DNA from: Pseudomonas sp. CCI4.2
GTDB taxonomy: Bacteria > Pseudomonadota > Gammaproteobacteria > Pseudomonadales > Pseudomonadaceae
Length of the DNA: 64,000 nucleotides
NCBI RefSeq assembly: GCF_034350045.1
Contig: NZ_CP133781.1
Location: forward strand, 751,001 to 815,000
Reading direction: 5' to 3'
Part shown: piece by piece, positions 7,431-18,736 of the stretch
How positions within the stretch are numbered: the first letter of the stretch is position 1
How the letters are laid out: every line of letters starts with the position of its first letter
The notes under the pieces: generated by a model
The model's database searches: none
What the model was told of the DNA's origin: nothing
What the model saw: only the letters and a program-made list of their open reading frames with translations
Made by a program: the position numbers and the translations under genes

Positions 7431-7579
7431 TATTGGAAAGTTTCCCCAGTTGGCTGTAGGACGTTTCTGAAAATCGCACGATGAAAAAATAATAAAGAGT
7501 CACTTTAATTGTTTGCTCGAACCCTGTTGCGCAACTTCTTGCGCAACTCAATCAACTATTCTAAACAATCGAAAAACCC

Positions 7580-8032
7580 TCAACGCACCACTTCAAACTC
7601 ATGTCCACACGCCAAACAGTGACTCAGCCACTCACCCAAGAACAAATTAAGTTGAGCCTTTTCATCCGGCTGGTGCATGGCTTCGTTGGGGTATGGGTAG
7701 ATGCCACGAAAACGGCGGGCGTGTTCGGCGCCGATGACTTCGGCCATGCGCGCGTCGTGGTACACCTGAACTTCGAGTTTGGGTACCGGGAGCCACGGCA
7801 GGCTGTGTTCCTGACGTACCTGCAAGGTGGTGGTGTAAGGACAGTCGAGGAGGACTTCGACCGCCAGTACGCCAAGCATTTGATCGCCTTGGGTCACGGC
7901 GACCCGGCGCGAACGCTGTTGATTGCGCATGTCCGGGAGCAGTCGCATCAAGCGCGCATAGTTTGCCTCGCAGGCAGCTTGCAGCCCGACGAGGTCAACC
8001 CTATAGCGCTCGCGCACAAGTCTCACGACCAT
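7580..8032 (-). CDS. yqiB: DUF1249 (YqiB-family) protein
   Basis: This is a 150-residue conserved cytosolic protein of unknown function. It starts MVVRLVRERYRVDLVGLQAA, has an NYARLMRLLPD motif, and ends with HCLACGHEF. It overlaps the end of nudF by 10 bases, so the two are cotranscribed. In other gamma-proteobacteria nudF-yqiB-cpdA-yqiA-parE is a conserved run. Here the type VI cassette separates yqiB from cpdA. Confidence 0.9.
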   Translation of the reverse strand: MVVRLVRERYRVDLVGLQAACEANYARLMRLLPDMRNQQRSRRVAVTQGDQMLGVLAVEVLLDCPYTTTLQVRQEHSLPWLPVPKLEVQVYHDARMAEVIGAEHARRFRGIYPYPNEAMHQPDEKAQLNLFLGEWLSHCLACGHEFEVVR

Positions 8033-8640
8033 AGCCCCCTGATTTCAGTTCGGTTCAATGCCAGCCATTGCAAAGCAATAAGCGTAGCGGCATTAAAAAT
8101 TCGTCCATCGCTTATGGCTTTTAAGGCATCGTCAAACGCCCACACCGATACGCGAATATCCTCACCTTCCGATTCCAGACCGTGCAAACCACCCGCCCCC
8201 TCACTGTCGCAATGCCCCAGGTACAGGTGAACGTATTCACTGCTGCCGCCTGGGGATGGAAAGTATTTGGTGATTGGCACCATTTCGCTGAAAACAAGAC
8301 CAGCTTCCTCTTCTGCCTCGCGGTGGGCAACCTCTTCCGGCTGCTCATCCTTGTCGATCAACCCGGCGACCAATTCAATCAGCCACGGATTGTCGATTTT
8401 GCCCAGCACACCGACTCGAAACTGCTCGATCAACACCACTTTGTCGCGCTTGGCGTCGTAGGGCAGCACGCACACCGCATCGTGGCGGACGAACAATTCA
8501 CGACTGATTTCCTTGCTCATGCCCCCGTTAAAAAGCTCGTGGCGCAGGTGTACACGGTCCAGGCGATAAAACCCCTGATAGCAATTTTCGCGTCGCGTAA
8601 TCTCTACCGCCGATGGGACGGAGTTGTTCGTGTCAGTCAT
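8023..8640 (-). CDS. nudF: ADP-ribose pyrophosphatase (Nudix)
   Basis: NudF splits ADP-ribose into AMP and ribose 5-phosphate. The Nudix box is complete: G(LIDKD)E...REAEEEAGL. The N-terminal substrate-binding region and the FPSPGGSSEYVHLYLG segment are typical of the ADP-ribose subfamily. I chose the ATG at 8640 (MTDTNNSVPSAVE, 205 residues), which gives the usual family length. The frame is open 13 codons further upstream, but that extension (MLPSRFRLSSEKC) is not family-like. The lipoprotein gene at 8847 is divergent. Confidence 0.93.
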   Translation of the reverse strand: MTDTNNSVPSAVEITRRENCYQGFYRLDRVHLRHELFNGGMSKEISRELFVRHDAVCVLPYDAKRDKVVLIEQFRVGVLGKIDNPWLIELVAGLIDKDEQPEEVAHREAEEEAGLVFSEMVPITKYFPSPGGSSEYVHLYLGHCDSEGAGGLHGLESEGEDIRVSVWAFDDALKAISDGRIFNAATLIALQWLALNRTEIRGLWS

Positions 8641-8846
8641 ACATTTCTCGCTACTGAGCCTGAACCGGCTTGGCAACATCCTAACGCGCTCTATCGCCAG
8701 ATGCAGCCCCCAAACACTGCCATTGAAGCAACCACGGTAGACTAGCAGCCCGCAGACGACATCAAGTTAGCGTAGTGGCGAACTGATGGAGCTGTTTGCA
8801 GTCGAAGCACGTCGACCCGCCTTTTTTGTTTTTGCCAAGGATCACC

Positions 8847-9596
8847 ATGTCATTGTTGAGGATCACTACCCTGGCTTGCTTCGCGCTGGCGCTGGGCGCC
8901 TGCCAAAGCTTGTTTCAACCCAATTTTCACTCACCGCTCGACGCTCAGCGTGACGCCTCGGAACAGATTAAACCGGGCTGCGCAACGCCGGACTGTCCCT
9001 TGGTGAACGTTGACACCGTGCATTTCCCAGACGAACCGAATCTGGACAGCCTGATCCAAAACACGCTGCTGCAGATGGCTCGGAATACGCCTGGGGCTAC
9101 GCCATTACCGGCATCGCTCAACGCCTATGAACAGCAATTCCTGCAGCAAGCGCCGAACAGCACCAACAGCTATTTGCAGGCCAAAGTACGTGAGCAGCAT
9201 GACGGTCTGGTGATCATTGAACTGTCCAGCTACCTGGAAAACGGCGGCGAACACGGCACGCCGGGGCGCGCGTTCATTAACTATTCTCGCCCGTTGCACA
9301 AGGCCCTGACGCTGCAAGACATGTTAGTGCCTGGTGAGGAAGATGCTTTCTGGCTGACGGCGCAACAAGCGCACAAAGAATGGATGATCAATACCAAAGT
9401 CGCTCAGGACCCGGCGTTCGTGCAGGCCTGGCCGTTCCAGAAAACCCCGAACGTCGCGTTGACGTATGGCGGAGTCATCCTGAAATACGGCGTGACGACG
9501 ATTGCACCGTACGCCATGGGCCACATTGAGCTGAAGATGTCTTACCTTCAGCTCAATGGGATCCTCAAGCCAGAACTGTTCCCGAGCCGCGACTAA
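8847..9596 (+). CDS. Lipoprotein of the RsiV/DUF3298 type
   Basis: This is a 249-residue predicted lipoprotein. Its signal peptide MSLLRITTLACFALALGAC ends in the lipobox LGAC, with Cys19 as the lipidated residue. AAGGATCACC before the ATG supports this start over one 17 codons upstream. The body (YEQQFLQQAP, YLENGGEHGTPG, INYSRPLHKALTLQDMLVPG) resembles the DUF3298/RsiV fold, including the GTPG and LTLQDM motifs. It corresponds in position to PA4972. The last 32 bases overlap the end of cytX on the other strand. The function is unknown. Confidence 0.88.
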   Translation: MSLLRITTLACFALALGACQSLFQPNFHSPLDAQRDASEQIKPGCATPDCPLVNVDTVHFPDEPNLDSLIQNTLLQMARNTPGATPLPASLNAYEQQFLQQAPNSTNSYLQAKVREQHDGLVIIELSSYLENGGEHGTPGRAFINYSRPLHKALTLQDMLVPGEEDAFWLTAQQAHKEWMINTKVAQDPAFVQAWPFQKTPNVALTYGGVILKYGVTTIAPYAMGHIELKMSYLQLNGILKPELFPSRD

Positions 9597-10857
9597 ATAC
9601 TCGGCCCAGTAGCAATTGCAACACGCCAGACACCACCAGCGCTGGCAGTGTTGCGCCCACATCCGGGTACAGATTCGCCAGCAGGTGATAAGTGCTGACG
9701 CCGCCCAACCACGCCAACAGGCTCATCCCGCGAAAACCGACGGTAGCGGCCTGAAGGCTGCGACGGCGCAGGATGAAGTGATCGACCAAAACCACGCCGA
9801 ACAACGGCGCGAAGACCGAGCCGATCAGCAGCAAGAAGTTCTGGTATTGCGCCAATGGCGCCAAGCAGGCGATCAAGGTGCAAATCACACCGATACCCAA
9901 GGCCAGGTGCTCGACTTTGATCCGCAGCAGAATGCCACTGGAGACCGCTGCCGAGTGAATATCGGCGAAGGCGTTTTCCGATTCGTCGATCAAAATCAAC
10001 AGCAGCGGAATACCCATCCCGGCACCGGCCAGCGCCAGCAACAGCGGGCTCATCTCACCACTTGGCGCGAATGCCAGGGTGTAGGCCACCCCCAGGCTCA
10101 TCAGCCAGAAATTACCGATAAAGAAGCCCAACGCCGTACCGCCGAACACGCTTTTGGCGCGCTTGCCGAAGCGCGAATAGTCGGCAATCAACGGTAACCA
10201 AGACAATGGCATGGCGATGGCGATGTCGAAACCGACGGCAAACGGCATCGTGCCGTCGCCGGCGTGGGCCCACAACGCGGTCAGATCGGTCTTGGTCAAC
10301 AAGTTCCAGGTCAGCCAAACGCAGGAGGCCAGCAACAGCCAAATGCCCCACTTGCGCAGGACCTTACGGACGAAGGTCAACGGGCCACTGACGGCCAGAA
10401 AGGTCGCCAGCGCGCCAAAAACCAGAGTCCAGAGCAACGGGTTCGCCCACAGGCTGCCGTCGGCAAATGCCCGTGCCCCCAACAAACTGGCGGCATCGCG
10501 CATCACGATGATCTCGAAAGCGCCCCAGCCAATCAGTTGCGCCAAGTTCAAAATCGCAGGCAGCGATGCACCGTGGGTGCCGAGGCTGAGCTTAAGCGCC
10601 GCCATGGCTGAAAGCCCGGTATCGCTGCCAATTACACCAACGGCAGCCAGCAGCAATACGCCCACTAGGGTGCCGAGAAAAATCGCCAGCATAGAACCTG
10701 ACATCCCTAGCCCCGGTGCCAACAACGCGCCGGTCTGCAGAACCATCAGGCCAATGCCGAGGGAAAACCACAGGGAAAACAGATCTCGCCCGCCGAACAC
10801 ACGCTTGCCCAGAGGCACAGGAATGTCGGGAGAGTAGGTGTTGGATGCAATAGTCAC
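9565..10857 (-). CDS. cytX: CytX-type hydroxymethylpyrimidine permease (NCS1 family)
   Basis: This is a 12-helix cytosine/purine-permease homologue of 430 residues (NCS1 family). Its N-terminus reads DIPVPLGKRVFGGRDLFSLWFSLGIG and its core includes SWLPLIADYSRFGK. Linked to thiC, it probably imports the thiamin pyrimidine precursor. I chose the GTG at 10857 (VTIASNTYSPD) with GAG nine bases upstream. The longer frame starts inside a REP repeat, so its first 21 residues are unlikely to be real. It lies 144 bp downstream of thiC and may be under the same TPP riboswitch. Confidence 0.88.
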   Translation of the reverse strand: MTIASNTYSPDIPVPLGKRVFGGRDLFSLWFSLGIGLMVLQTGALLAPGLGMSGSMLAIFLGTLVGVLLLAAVGVIGSDTGLSAMAALKLSLGTHGASLPAILNLAQLIGWGAFEIIVMRDAASLLGARAFADGSLWANPLLWTLVFGALATFLAVSGPLTFVRKVLRKWGIWLLLASCVWLTWNLLTKTDLTALWAHAGDGTMPFAVGFDIAIAMPLSWLPLIADYSRFGKRAKSVFGGTALGFFIGNFWLMSLGVAYTLAFAPSGEMSPLLLALAGAGMGIPLLLILIDESENAFADIHSAAVSSGILLRIKVEHLALGIGVICTLIACLAPLAQYQNFLLLIGSVFAPLFGVVLVDHFILRRRSLQAATVGFRGMSLLAWLGGVSTYHLLANLYPDVGATLPALVVSGVLQLLLGRVFSRGSGTVLA

Positions 10858-10890
10858 GGGTGTGATCTCGGAGGAGCGGTTTATCCAAAA

Positions 10891-10982
10891 CCTGTAGGAG
10901 CCAACTTGCTGGCGAAGCAAACGACGCGGTCAATTTGAAAAACCGCGCAGTCACCCTCGCCAACAAGTTGGCTGCTACAGGG
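10891..10982. repeat. Paired REP element between thiC and cytX
   Basis: CCTGTAGGAGCCAACTTGCTGGCG and CTCGCCAACAAGTTGGCTGCTACAGG face each other across about 40 bp. Such pairs often damp transcription between cotranscribed genes or shield 3' ends. Confidence 0.8.
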
Positions 10983-11001
10983 GATTTTTCATCGGTTCAA
11001 A

Positions 11002-12924
<1,923 letters not shown>

Positions 12925-13055
12925 TTATTGTCGGAGCAAACCTGAAACGGACGGGTGCACCAAGAACGGTGCTGAGCATAGAAAGGAAGCGCTACTGTTC
13001 ACTTTATGAACAATCGACCCCGGACGACACTCAAGAGGACTCGCCGGGAGACGAG

Positions 13056-13146
13056 AAATCTTGTTCCCTACGCAGGCGCTAACCTGATCAGGTTCAACGG
13101 GATCCGGATTAACCGATCTCAGCCTCATAGCAAGGCACCCCGACAA
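13056..13146 (-). promoter_or_regulatory. TPP (THI-box) riboswitch upstream of thiC
   Basis: The minus strand carries the THI element in order: CTTGTCGGGGTGCC, GGCTGAGATCGG, then CCCGTTGAACCTGATCAGGT and TTAGCGCCTGCGTAGGGAACAAG. The CUGAGA and GAACCUGAUCAGG blocks contact the pyrimidine of TPP, and the GCGUAGGGAAC block the diphosphate. It lies about 165 bp before the thiC start, so TPP should repress thiC. Confidence 0.96.
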
Positions 13147-13293
13147 GAACGACGCCAGTCTAGTGCAAGAGATGGGCATAACGCCAATAACGTTGAATAT
13201 CACTCGATAAATGGCCGATATGCAGGATTGTTGCGAACTAAGCCGGGCACTACACTCGCTACGCGATTTATTACTCTCTTTAGGGAACGCCTC

Positions 13294-14733
13294 ATGCTGC
13301 GCAAACTTTCACTGGCTCTTGCCGTGTCTTGTGCTTCCAATGGAATGGTCTGGGCTGCTGACGTGCCTTTGCCGACCAAGACGGGTTTGGTCAACGTCTA
13401 CCAAGAGGCTGTGGATAACAACTCAGACCTGGCGGCCTCACGCGCTAACTACCAAGCGCAAAAAGAAGTGGTGCCCCAGGCTCGCGCCGGATTACTGCCC
13501 AACCTGTCTGCCGGCGCTGACGTGCAAACCACTCGCACCCAGATCGATCAGCCCTCGGCGAACTTCACTCGCAGTGGCACGGTGTATCAGGCCACGTTGA
13601 GCCAACCCATTTTCCGTGCAGACCGCTGGTACCAGTTTCAAGCCGCGAAAGACGTCAACGAAGAGGCGATCCTGCAGCTTTCCGCTACTGAGCAAAATCT
13701 GATTTTGCAAAGCGCTCAAGACTACTTCACGGTTTTGCGCACCGAAGACAATTTGGCCTCGACCAAGGCCGAAGAAGCTGCATTCAAACGTCAGCTTGAC
13801 CAGTCCAACGAACGTTTCGATGTGGGTCTGTCAGACAAGACCGACGTGCTGCAAGCGCAAGCCAGCTACGACACGGCACGGGCTAATCGCATTGTTGCCA
13901 AGCGCCAGGTGGACGATGCGTTCCAGGCGTTGGCGACCTTGACCAATCGCGAATACAACTCCATCGAAGGCATTGTTCACACCTTACCGGTGCTGCCACC
14001 AACCCCCAATGACGCCAAGGCATGGGTGGACACGGCATCACAACAAAACTTGAACTTGCTCGCCAGTAACTACGCCGTGACGGCGGCAGAAAAAACCTTG
14101 AGCCAACGCAAGGCCGGTCACGCACCGACCGTGGATGCCGTTGCCAGCTACAAGCGTGGCGATAACGATGCGTTCGGTTTCAGCAACCCGAACTTCACCG
14201 GCCAAAACTATGGCGGCGACGTTGAGCAACGCAGTATTGCCATCGAGTTGAATGTTCCGATTTACAGCGGTGGCCTGACCAGCTCTCAAGTGCGCGAAGC
14301 TTATGCACGGCTGAACCAGAGCGAACAGCAGCGTGAAAGCCTGCGTCGCCAAGTGGTGGAAAACACCCGTAACCTGCACCGCGCGGTAAACACCGATGTT
14401 GAGCAGGTCCAGGCGCGCAAGCAGTCGATCATCTCTAACCAGAGCGCACTGGAAGCGACTGAGATTGGCTATCAGGTGGGCACCCGTAACATTGTCGACG
14501 TGCTCGACGCCCAACGTCAGCTCTACAGCTCAGTGCGCGATTACAACAACACGCGCTATGACTACATCCTCGACAACCTGCGTTTGAAGCAAGCAGCCGG
14601 GACATTGAATCCGGGGGACTTGCAGGACTTGTCCCGGTATTTGAAAGCTGATTACAACCCGGATAAAGACTTCCTGCCGCCGGACTTGGCTAAAGAGTCG
14701 GCGAAGAACTTCCAAAAGCCGTCAGAGAAGTGA
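13294..14733 (+). CDS. tolC: TolC-family outer-membrane channel protein
   Basis: This 479-residue protein belongs to the outer-membrane efflux channel family that docks to RND, ABC and type I export pumps. The start MLRKLSLALAVSCASNGMVWA is a signal peptide with probable cleavage after VWA. Two OEP repeats follow. Landmarks are VYQEAVDNNSDLAASRA, LSDKTDVLQAQASYD, the second-repeat NVPIYSGGLTSSQV and YQVGTRNIVDVLDAQRQLY. TAGGGAACGCCTC precedes the ATG. The frame is open far upstream, but that part lies over the thiC riboswitch. It corresponds to PA4974 (opmH). It is divergent from thiC. Confidence 0.95.
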   Translation: MLRKLSLALAVSCASNGMVWAADVPLPTKTGLVNVYQEAVDNNSDLAASRANYQAQKEVVPQARAGLLPNLSAGADVQTTRTQIDQPSANFTRSGTVYQATLSQPIFRADRWYQFQAAKDVNEEAILQLSATEQNLILQSAQDYFTVLRTEDNLASTKAEEAAFKRQLDQSNERFDVGLSDKTDVLQAQASYDTARANRIVAKRQVDDAFQALATLTNREYNSIEGIVHTLPVLPPTPNDAKAWVDTASQQNLNLLASNYAVTAAEKTLSQRKAGHAPTVDAVASYKRGDNDAFGFSNPNFTGQNYGGDVEQRSIAIELNVPIYSGGLTSSQVREAYARLNQSEQQRESLRRQVVENTRNLHRAVNTDVEQVQARKQSIISNQSALEATEIGYQVGTRNIVDVLDAQRQLYSSVRDYNNTRYDYILDNLRLKQAAGTLNPGDLQDLSRYLKADYNPDKDFLPPDLAKESAKNFQKPSEK

Positions 14734-14803
14734 TTGCTGCCTACAACATCATCAACGTCGGACACAGCGCCTTCCCGGTATAGGTCCGACACAGGAACTC
14801 AAT

Positions 14804-14878
14804 CTGAGCCAACTGGTTGGCGAGGCGTTTTACCTGACGAACTGCCTCCGTCCTCTCGCCAACAAGTTGGCTCTACAG
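14804..14878. repeat. Paired REP element between tolC and waaA
   Basis: CTGAGCCAACTGGTTGGCGAGGCG and TCTCGCCAACAAGTTGGCTCTACAG form a facing pair between convergent genes. Confidence 0.75.
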
Positions 14879-14892
14879 ATATTGGCATGAGC

Positions 14893-16170
14893 TTACAACC
14901 CAGCCACCCGCGCCAGCATGTCCAACAAACGCTGCAACGCGCCTTGGTTGGCATGCATTACCTTCAATCCGGCATCGGCCATTTGCTGGGCTTTCGTGGG
15001 TTGGTCGAATAGCTGTTGCACTGCTACTGCCAGCCCTTTCGCATCGCTCACTTCTTGCAACGCCCCGGCAGCGCGAAGCAGTGCGGCGATTTCCAGAAAG
15101 TTGAACAGGTGGGGACCGCTTAGCACCGGTTTGGCCAATGCTGCCGGTTCCAGCAGGTTATGCCCGCCATTGGCCACCAGGCTGCCGCCGACAAACGCAC
15201 AATCAGCGATTGCGTAAAGAAACAGCAACTCGCCCATGGTGTCGCCCAGCAGCACCGAGGTGGTGGAGGTGACGGGCTGCGCGGTCGAGCGACGAACCGT
15301 TTCGAACCCTTGCTGCTGACACAAATCGTAAACGCTGTTGAAGCGCTCAAGGTGGCGCGGCACCAGAATCAATAACGCGTCGGGATGGCTGATCAGCAGT
15401 TGCCGATGGGCCGCCAACACGGTTTCGTCTTCGCCCGCATGGGTGCTGGCCGCGATCCACGTCGGACGCTGAACGGACTGCCACTGCTCACGCAAATCTG
15501 CCGCCCGGATCAACAACTGCGGGTCGATGCTCAAGTCGAACTTGATCGACCCGGTGACTTCAACACACTCCGGTCGTGCGCCTAGATCACGAAAGCGCTG
15601 CGCTTCTATTTCAGTCTGCACCGCGAGACCACTCATCTCAGCCAGCATCGGCCGCGTCAACTTGGCGAAACGCCCGTAGCCACGCGCTGAACGCTCGGAC
15701 AACCGGGCATTAGCCAGCACCACCGGGATTGCGCGCTTGGCACATTGGTGAATATGGTTAGGCCACAGCTCAGTTTCCATGATCACCCCTAACCGAGGCT
15801 GGACATGATTCAAAAAGCGCCCCGCAGCCCACGGCAAATCGTAGGGTAAATAACAATGTTGAATCCGGGATTCGCCCGCGAACAAGGCTTTGATCCGCTC
15901 CGAGCCAGTGGGCGTCATGCAGGTCACGGTAACCGGCAACTGCGGGTAGCGGGCCAACAGGCTTCGAATCATCGGCGCCGCCGCGATGCTCTCGCCGACG
16001 GAAACGGCGTGCACCCAAATTCCGCCGCGCTGCATGGCTGGCAGGCCAAACGAGAAACGCTCGCCGATCCGTTGCGCATAAGCAGGGGCTTTGCGCGCCC
16101 GCAGCCAAAGACGCAGGGCTAGCAGCGGCAAGCCTAGGTGAAACAACACGCTATAAAGGACTCTATTCAT
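14893..16170 (-). CDS. waaA: 3-deoxy-D-manno-octulosonate (Kdo) transferase
   Basis: WaaA transfers Kdo residues from CMP-Kdo to the lipid A precursor on the inner face of the cytoplasmic membrane. The 425 residues begin with a membrane anchor (MNRVLYSVLFHLGLPLLALR). The GT30 motifs follow: GGIWVHAVSVGES, PVTVTCMTPTGSE, METELWPN and ASTHAGEDE. The C-terminal nucleotide-sugar site shows GDTMGEL, FVGGSLVANGGHNLLEPAAL. It matches PA4988 in position. Confidence 0.96.
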   Translation of the reverse strand: MNRVLYSVLFHLGLPLLALRLWLRARKAPAYAQRIGERFSFGLPAMQRGGIWVHAVSVGESIAAAPMIRSLLARYPQLPVTVTCMTPTGSERIKALFAGESRIQHCYLPYDLPWAAGRFLNHVQPRLGVIMETELWPNHIHQCAKRAIPVVLANARLSERSARGYGRFAKLTRPMLAEMSGLAVQTEIEAQRFRDLGARPECVEVTGSIKFDLSIDPQLLIRAADLREQWQSVQRPTWIAASTHAGEDETVLAAHRQLLISHPDALLILVPRHLERFNSVYDLCQQQGFETVRRSTAQPVTSTTSVLLGDTMGELLFLYAIADCAFVGGSLVANGGHNLLEPAALAKPVLSGPHLFNFLEIAALLRAAGALQEVSDAKGLAVAVQQLFDQPTKAQQMADAGLKVMHANQGALQRLLDMLARVAGL

Positions 16171-16184
16171 GGCGGCGGAGTTTA

Positions 16185-17069
16185 TCAGCCAATCGCTTGC
16201 AGATGCTGGGCAAAGCTATCGGCCAACCACCTCGCCGCCGGGCCCAGCGGTTCATCCCGGCGCCAGACCATTTCCACCACCAAGGCGGGCGGCGTCCAGT
16301 CGCTGATTAGCTCAACCATCAGGTTTTGATAGGCCGGATACTGCACCACATGTCGCGGCAGCCAGGCCCAACCGAGGCCGCGCATGAGCAGCTCGGCCAT
16401 CACGTAGAAACTGTCAGCGCGCCAGACCTGCGCACTGATCTGTTCGCCGCCGGGGTAGCCGCTTTGCTGGGGCGCGATCAATAGCTGACGGTGGCGACCT
16501 AATAGCTGGCGACTCACCCGAGGCTCGCCCGCCAACGGATGCCCCACCGCACACACCGTGACCATCTCGACGCTGCCCAAGACCCGGCGCTCCAGGGCCT
16601 GGGGCATCTGTTCGTGGTGAAACAGCAAACCCAAATCCGCTCGACGCTCAACCAGCTTGCGCGCCACATCGCCCTGAGCGCCGCTGGCCAGTTGCATTTC
16701 CAGCGTCGGAAATCGTTCGGCCAAGGCTTCGAGACTGTCCAGCACCGGCTGATAAGGCATGGCTTCGTCATGGGCCAAGCGCAAGCGCGCCTCTTGACCG
16801 CGCATCAATGCCAGCGCCCGGCCATCGAGGCGCTCGCACTGACGCAGCAACTCTCGCGCCTCTTCCAGCAACGCACCACCGGCCTCGGTCAATCGGGGTT
16901 GCCGACCGCTGCTGCGTTCAAATAGAACCACCCCCAAATCGGCTTCCAGCAGCGCGATGGCGCTACTGACCGCTGACTGAGCGCGCTTCATGTCACGGGC
17001 TACGGCCGAAAACGAACGCTGCTCGGCGACGCTGACGAACAGACGCATTTGCTCAAGGTTCCATTGCAT
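16185..17069 (-). CDS. LysR-family transcriptional regulator
   Basis: This is a 294-residue LysR protein. The N-terminal winged helix-turn-helix spans about residues 3-62 (LEQMRLFVSVAEQRSFSAVARDM, AQSAVSSAIALLE). A substrate-binding-like effector domain follows. It is divergent from the SMR efflux gene 93 bp away, so it may control that gene. This is inferred from position only. The ligand is unknown. Confidence 0.92.
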   Translation of the reverse strand: MQWNLEQMRLFVSVAEQRSFSAVARDMKRAQSAVSSAIALLEADLGVVLFERSSGRQPRLTEAGGALLEEARELLRQCERLDGRALALMRGQEARLRLAHDEAMPYQPVLDSLEALAERFPTLEMQLASGAQGDVARKLVERRADLGLLFHHEQMPQALERRVLGSVEMVTVCAVGHPLAGEPRVSRQLLGRHRQLLIAPQQSGYPGGEQISAQVWRADSFYVMAELLMRGLGWAWLPRHVVQYPAYQNLMVELISDWTPPALVVEMVWRRDEPLGPAARWLADSFAQHLQAIG

Positions 17070-17162
17070 CGGCGGGCTACCTATCGATTTAGGATATGGG
17101 TAATGACTTTACCCCATCTGTTGAACCGCTAGAATGCGCAGCTTATGAAAAGGAGTAACACC

Positions 17163-17495
17163 ATGACCGCCTACTACTATCTGGCCATCGCCATCTGCGC
17201 TGAAGTCATAGCCACCGTTTCCATGAAAGCGGTCAAAGGGTTCAGCACGCCTGTGCCGCTGCTATTGGTCATCGTGGGTTATGGCATCGCGTTCTGGATG
17301 TTGACGCTAGTGGTTCGCAGCATCCCGGTGGGTGTTGCTTACGCGGTCTGGGCCGGCATGGGAATTGTCATGGTGAGCATCGCGGCGCTGTTCGTTTACG
17401 GGCAAAAACTCGATGTGCCGGCGATGTTCGGCATGGGCCTGATTGTGGCCGGTGTGGTGGTGATTCAGCTGTTCTCAAAAACCGCCGGGCATTGA
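17163..17495 (+). CDS. SMR-family small multidrug efflux protein (EmrE-like)
   Basis: This 110-residue four-helix inner-membrane protein exchanges protons for lipophilic cations in family members. The essential glutamate is Glu14 in YLAIAICAEVIATVSMK. The later motif AYAVWAGMGIVMVSI is also typical of the QacE/EmrE branch rather than the SugE branch. AAAAGGAGTAACACC before the ATG at 17163 fixes the start. It corresponds to PA4990. Confidence 0.93.
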   Translation: MTAYYYLAIAICAEVIATVSMKAVKGFSTPVPLLLVIVGYGIAFWMLTLVVRSIPVGVAYAVWAGMGIVMVSIAALFVYGQKLDVPAMFGMGLIVAGVVVIQLFSKTAGH

Positions 17496-17545
17496 AAACG
17501 CGATCCTCTATAATGGCCAGATTCGTCTAGCCACTGAGGTCGCTC

Positions 17546-18736
17546 ATGCCATCTGTGCCCACTCCCTCCATCCTGACCACTGACGTACTGATTGTCGGCG
17601 CCGGCGTTGCCGGTCTTTGGCTCAATGCGCGTTTGCGCCGTCAGGGGTTCTCGACTGTTTTGGTGGAAAACGCCAGCCTCGGCGGCGGGCAAAGCACAAA
17701 ATCCCAAGGGATTATCCACGGCGGTGCCAAATACGCGCTGCATGGCGCCCTGAGTGGCGCATCGGAAGCCATCGCTGACATGCCTCGCCGCTGGCGTGAC
17801 GCATTGTCGGGAAAAGGCGAGCTTGACCTGTCCAGCGTGCGCCTGCTATCCGATGCCCATTACTTGTGGTCGCCGGGCACTATCGCGGGCAACCTCACCA
17901 GCTTCTTCGCCAGCAAAGCCGTGCGGGGTCGCGTTGATCAAGTCACCGGCACTGACTTGCCGCCCGCGCTGCAAAATCCCGCATTTAAAGGCAAGGTCTA
18001 TCGGCTGGCTGAGCTTGTGATCGACGTGCCCAGCTTGATTGAGCGCCTCGCCGAGTTGTCGGGCGAGAGTTTGCTGGCAGGCGAAAAAATCGAACCGCTG
18101 TATGCCGGGCAAGAGTTGACCGGTCTGCGGGTCGATGGCCGTGAGATTCATGCTCAGCGAGTGGTCTTGAGCGCAGGCGCAGGCAATGCCGAGTTGCTCA
18201 AGTCGATGGGCGTTACCTTCCCAATCATGCAACGTCGCCCGCTGCACATGGTAATGGTCAAAGGTCCGACGCTGAAACCGCTGTACGCCCACTGCCTCGG
18301 CGCCGGACCAAAACCTCGGGTCACGGTCACGACTCATCCAGCAGCTGACGGCCAGTGGGTCTGGTACCTCGGCGGCGACTTGTCGGAAGCTGACGGTGTA
18401 GCCCGCGATCCTGCGGCACAAATTGCGGCAGCGAAAAAAGAACTTGGTAATTTGCTGCCGTGGGTCGATTTGAGCCAGGCACAGTGGGCGACCTTGCGTA
18501 TTGATCGCGCAGAGCCCGCGCAGTCAGGCCTGGTCCGACCAGACAACGCGTACTTGTCTGTGCAGAAAAGCCTGCTGGTGGGTTGGCCCACCAAACTCGC
18601 CTTGGCTCCCGATTTTGCAGATCGGGTTTTGGCGGCTTTGGCACGGGACGGGGTTCATCCGACACCGCAGTTACCATTGGTCGGACTGCCAAAACCGCCG
18701 ATGGCGGTACCGGAGTGGGATCGGCTGCTGCCATGA
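17546..18736 (+). CDS. FAD-dependent oxidoreductase (DAO family)
   Basis: This 396-residue protein has an N-terminal dinucleotide-binding motif (VLIVGAGVAGLWLNARL) and the GGGQSTKSQGIIHGG segment typical of glycerol-3-phosphate dehydrogenase or D-amino-acid-oxidase-like flavoproteins. The substrate is unknown. Its stop overlaps the start of the following aldo/keto reductase by four bases (ATGA), which points to a joint redox function. It corresponds to PA4991. Confidence 0.88.
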   Translation: MPSVPTPSILTTDVLIVGAGVAGLWLNARLRRQGFSTVLVENASLGGGQSTKSQGIIHGGAKYALHGALSGASEAIADMPRRWRDALSGKGELDLSSVRLLSDAHYLWSPGTIAGNLTSFFASKAVRGRVDQVTGTDLPPALQNPAFKGKVYRLAELVIDVPSLIERLAELSGESLLAGEKIEPLYAGQELTGLRVDGREIHAQRVVLSAGAGNAELLKSMGVTFPIMQRRPLHMVMVKGPTLKPLYAHCLGAGPKPRVTVTTHPAADGQWVWYLGGDLSEADGVARDPAAQIAAAKKELGNLLPWVDLSQAQWATLRIDRAEPAQSGLVRPDNAYLSVQKSLLVGWPTKLALAPDFADRVLAALARDGVHPTPQLPLVGLPKPPMAVPEWDRLLP

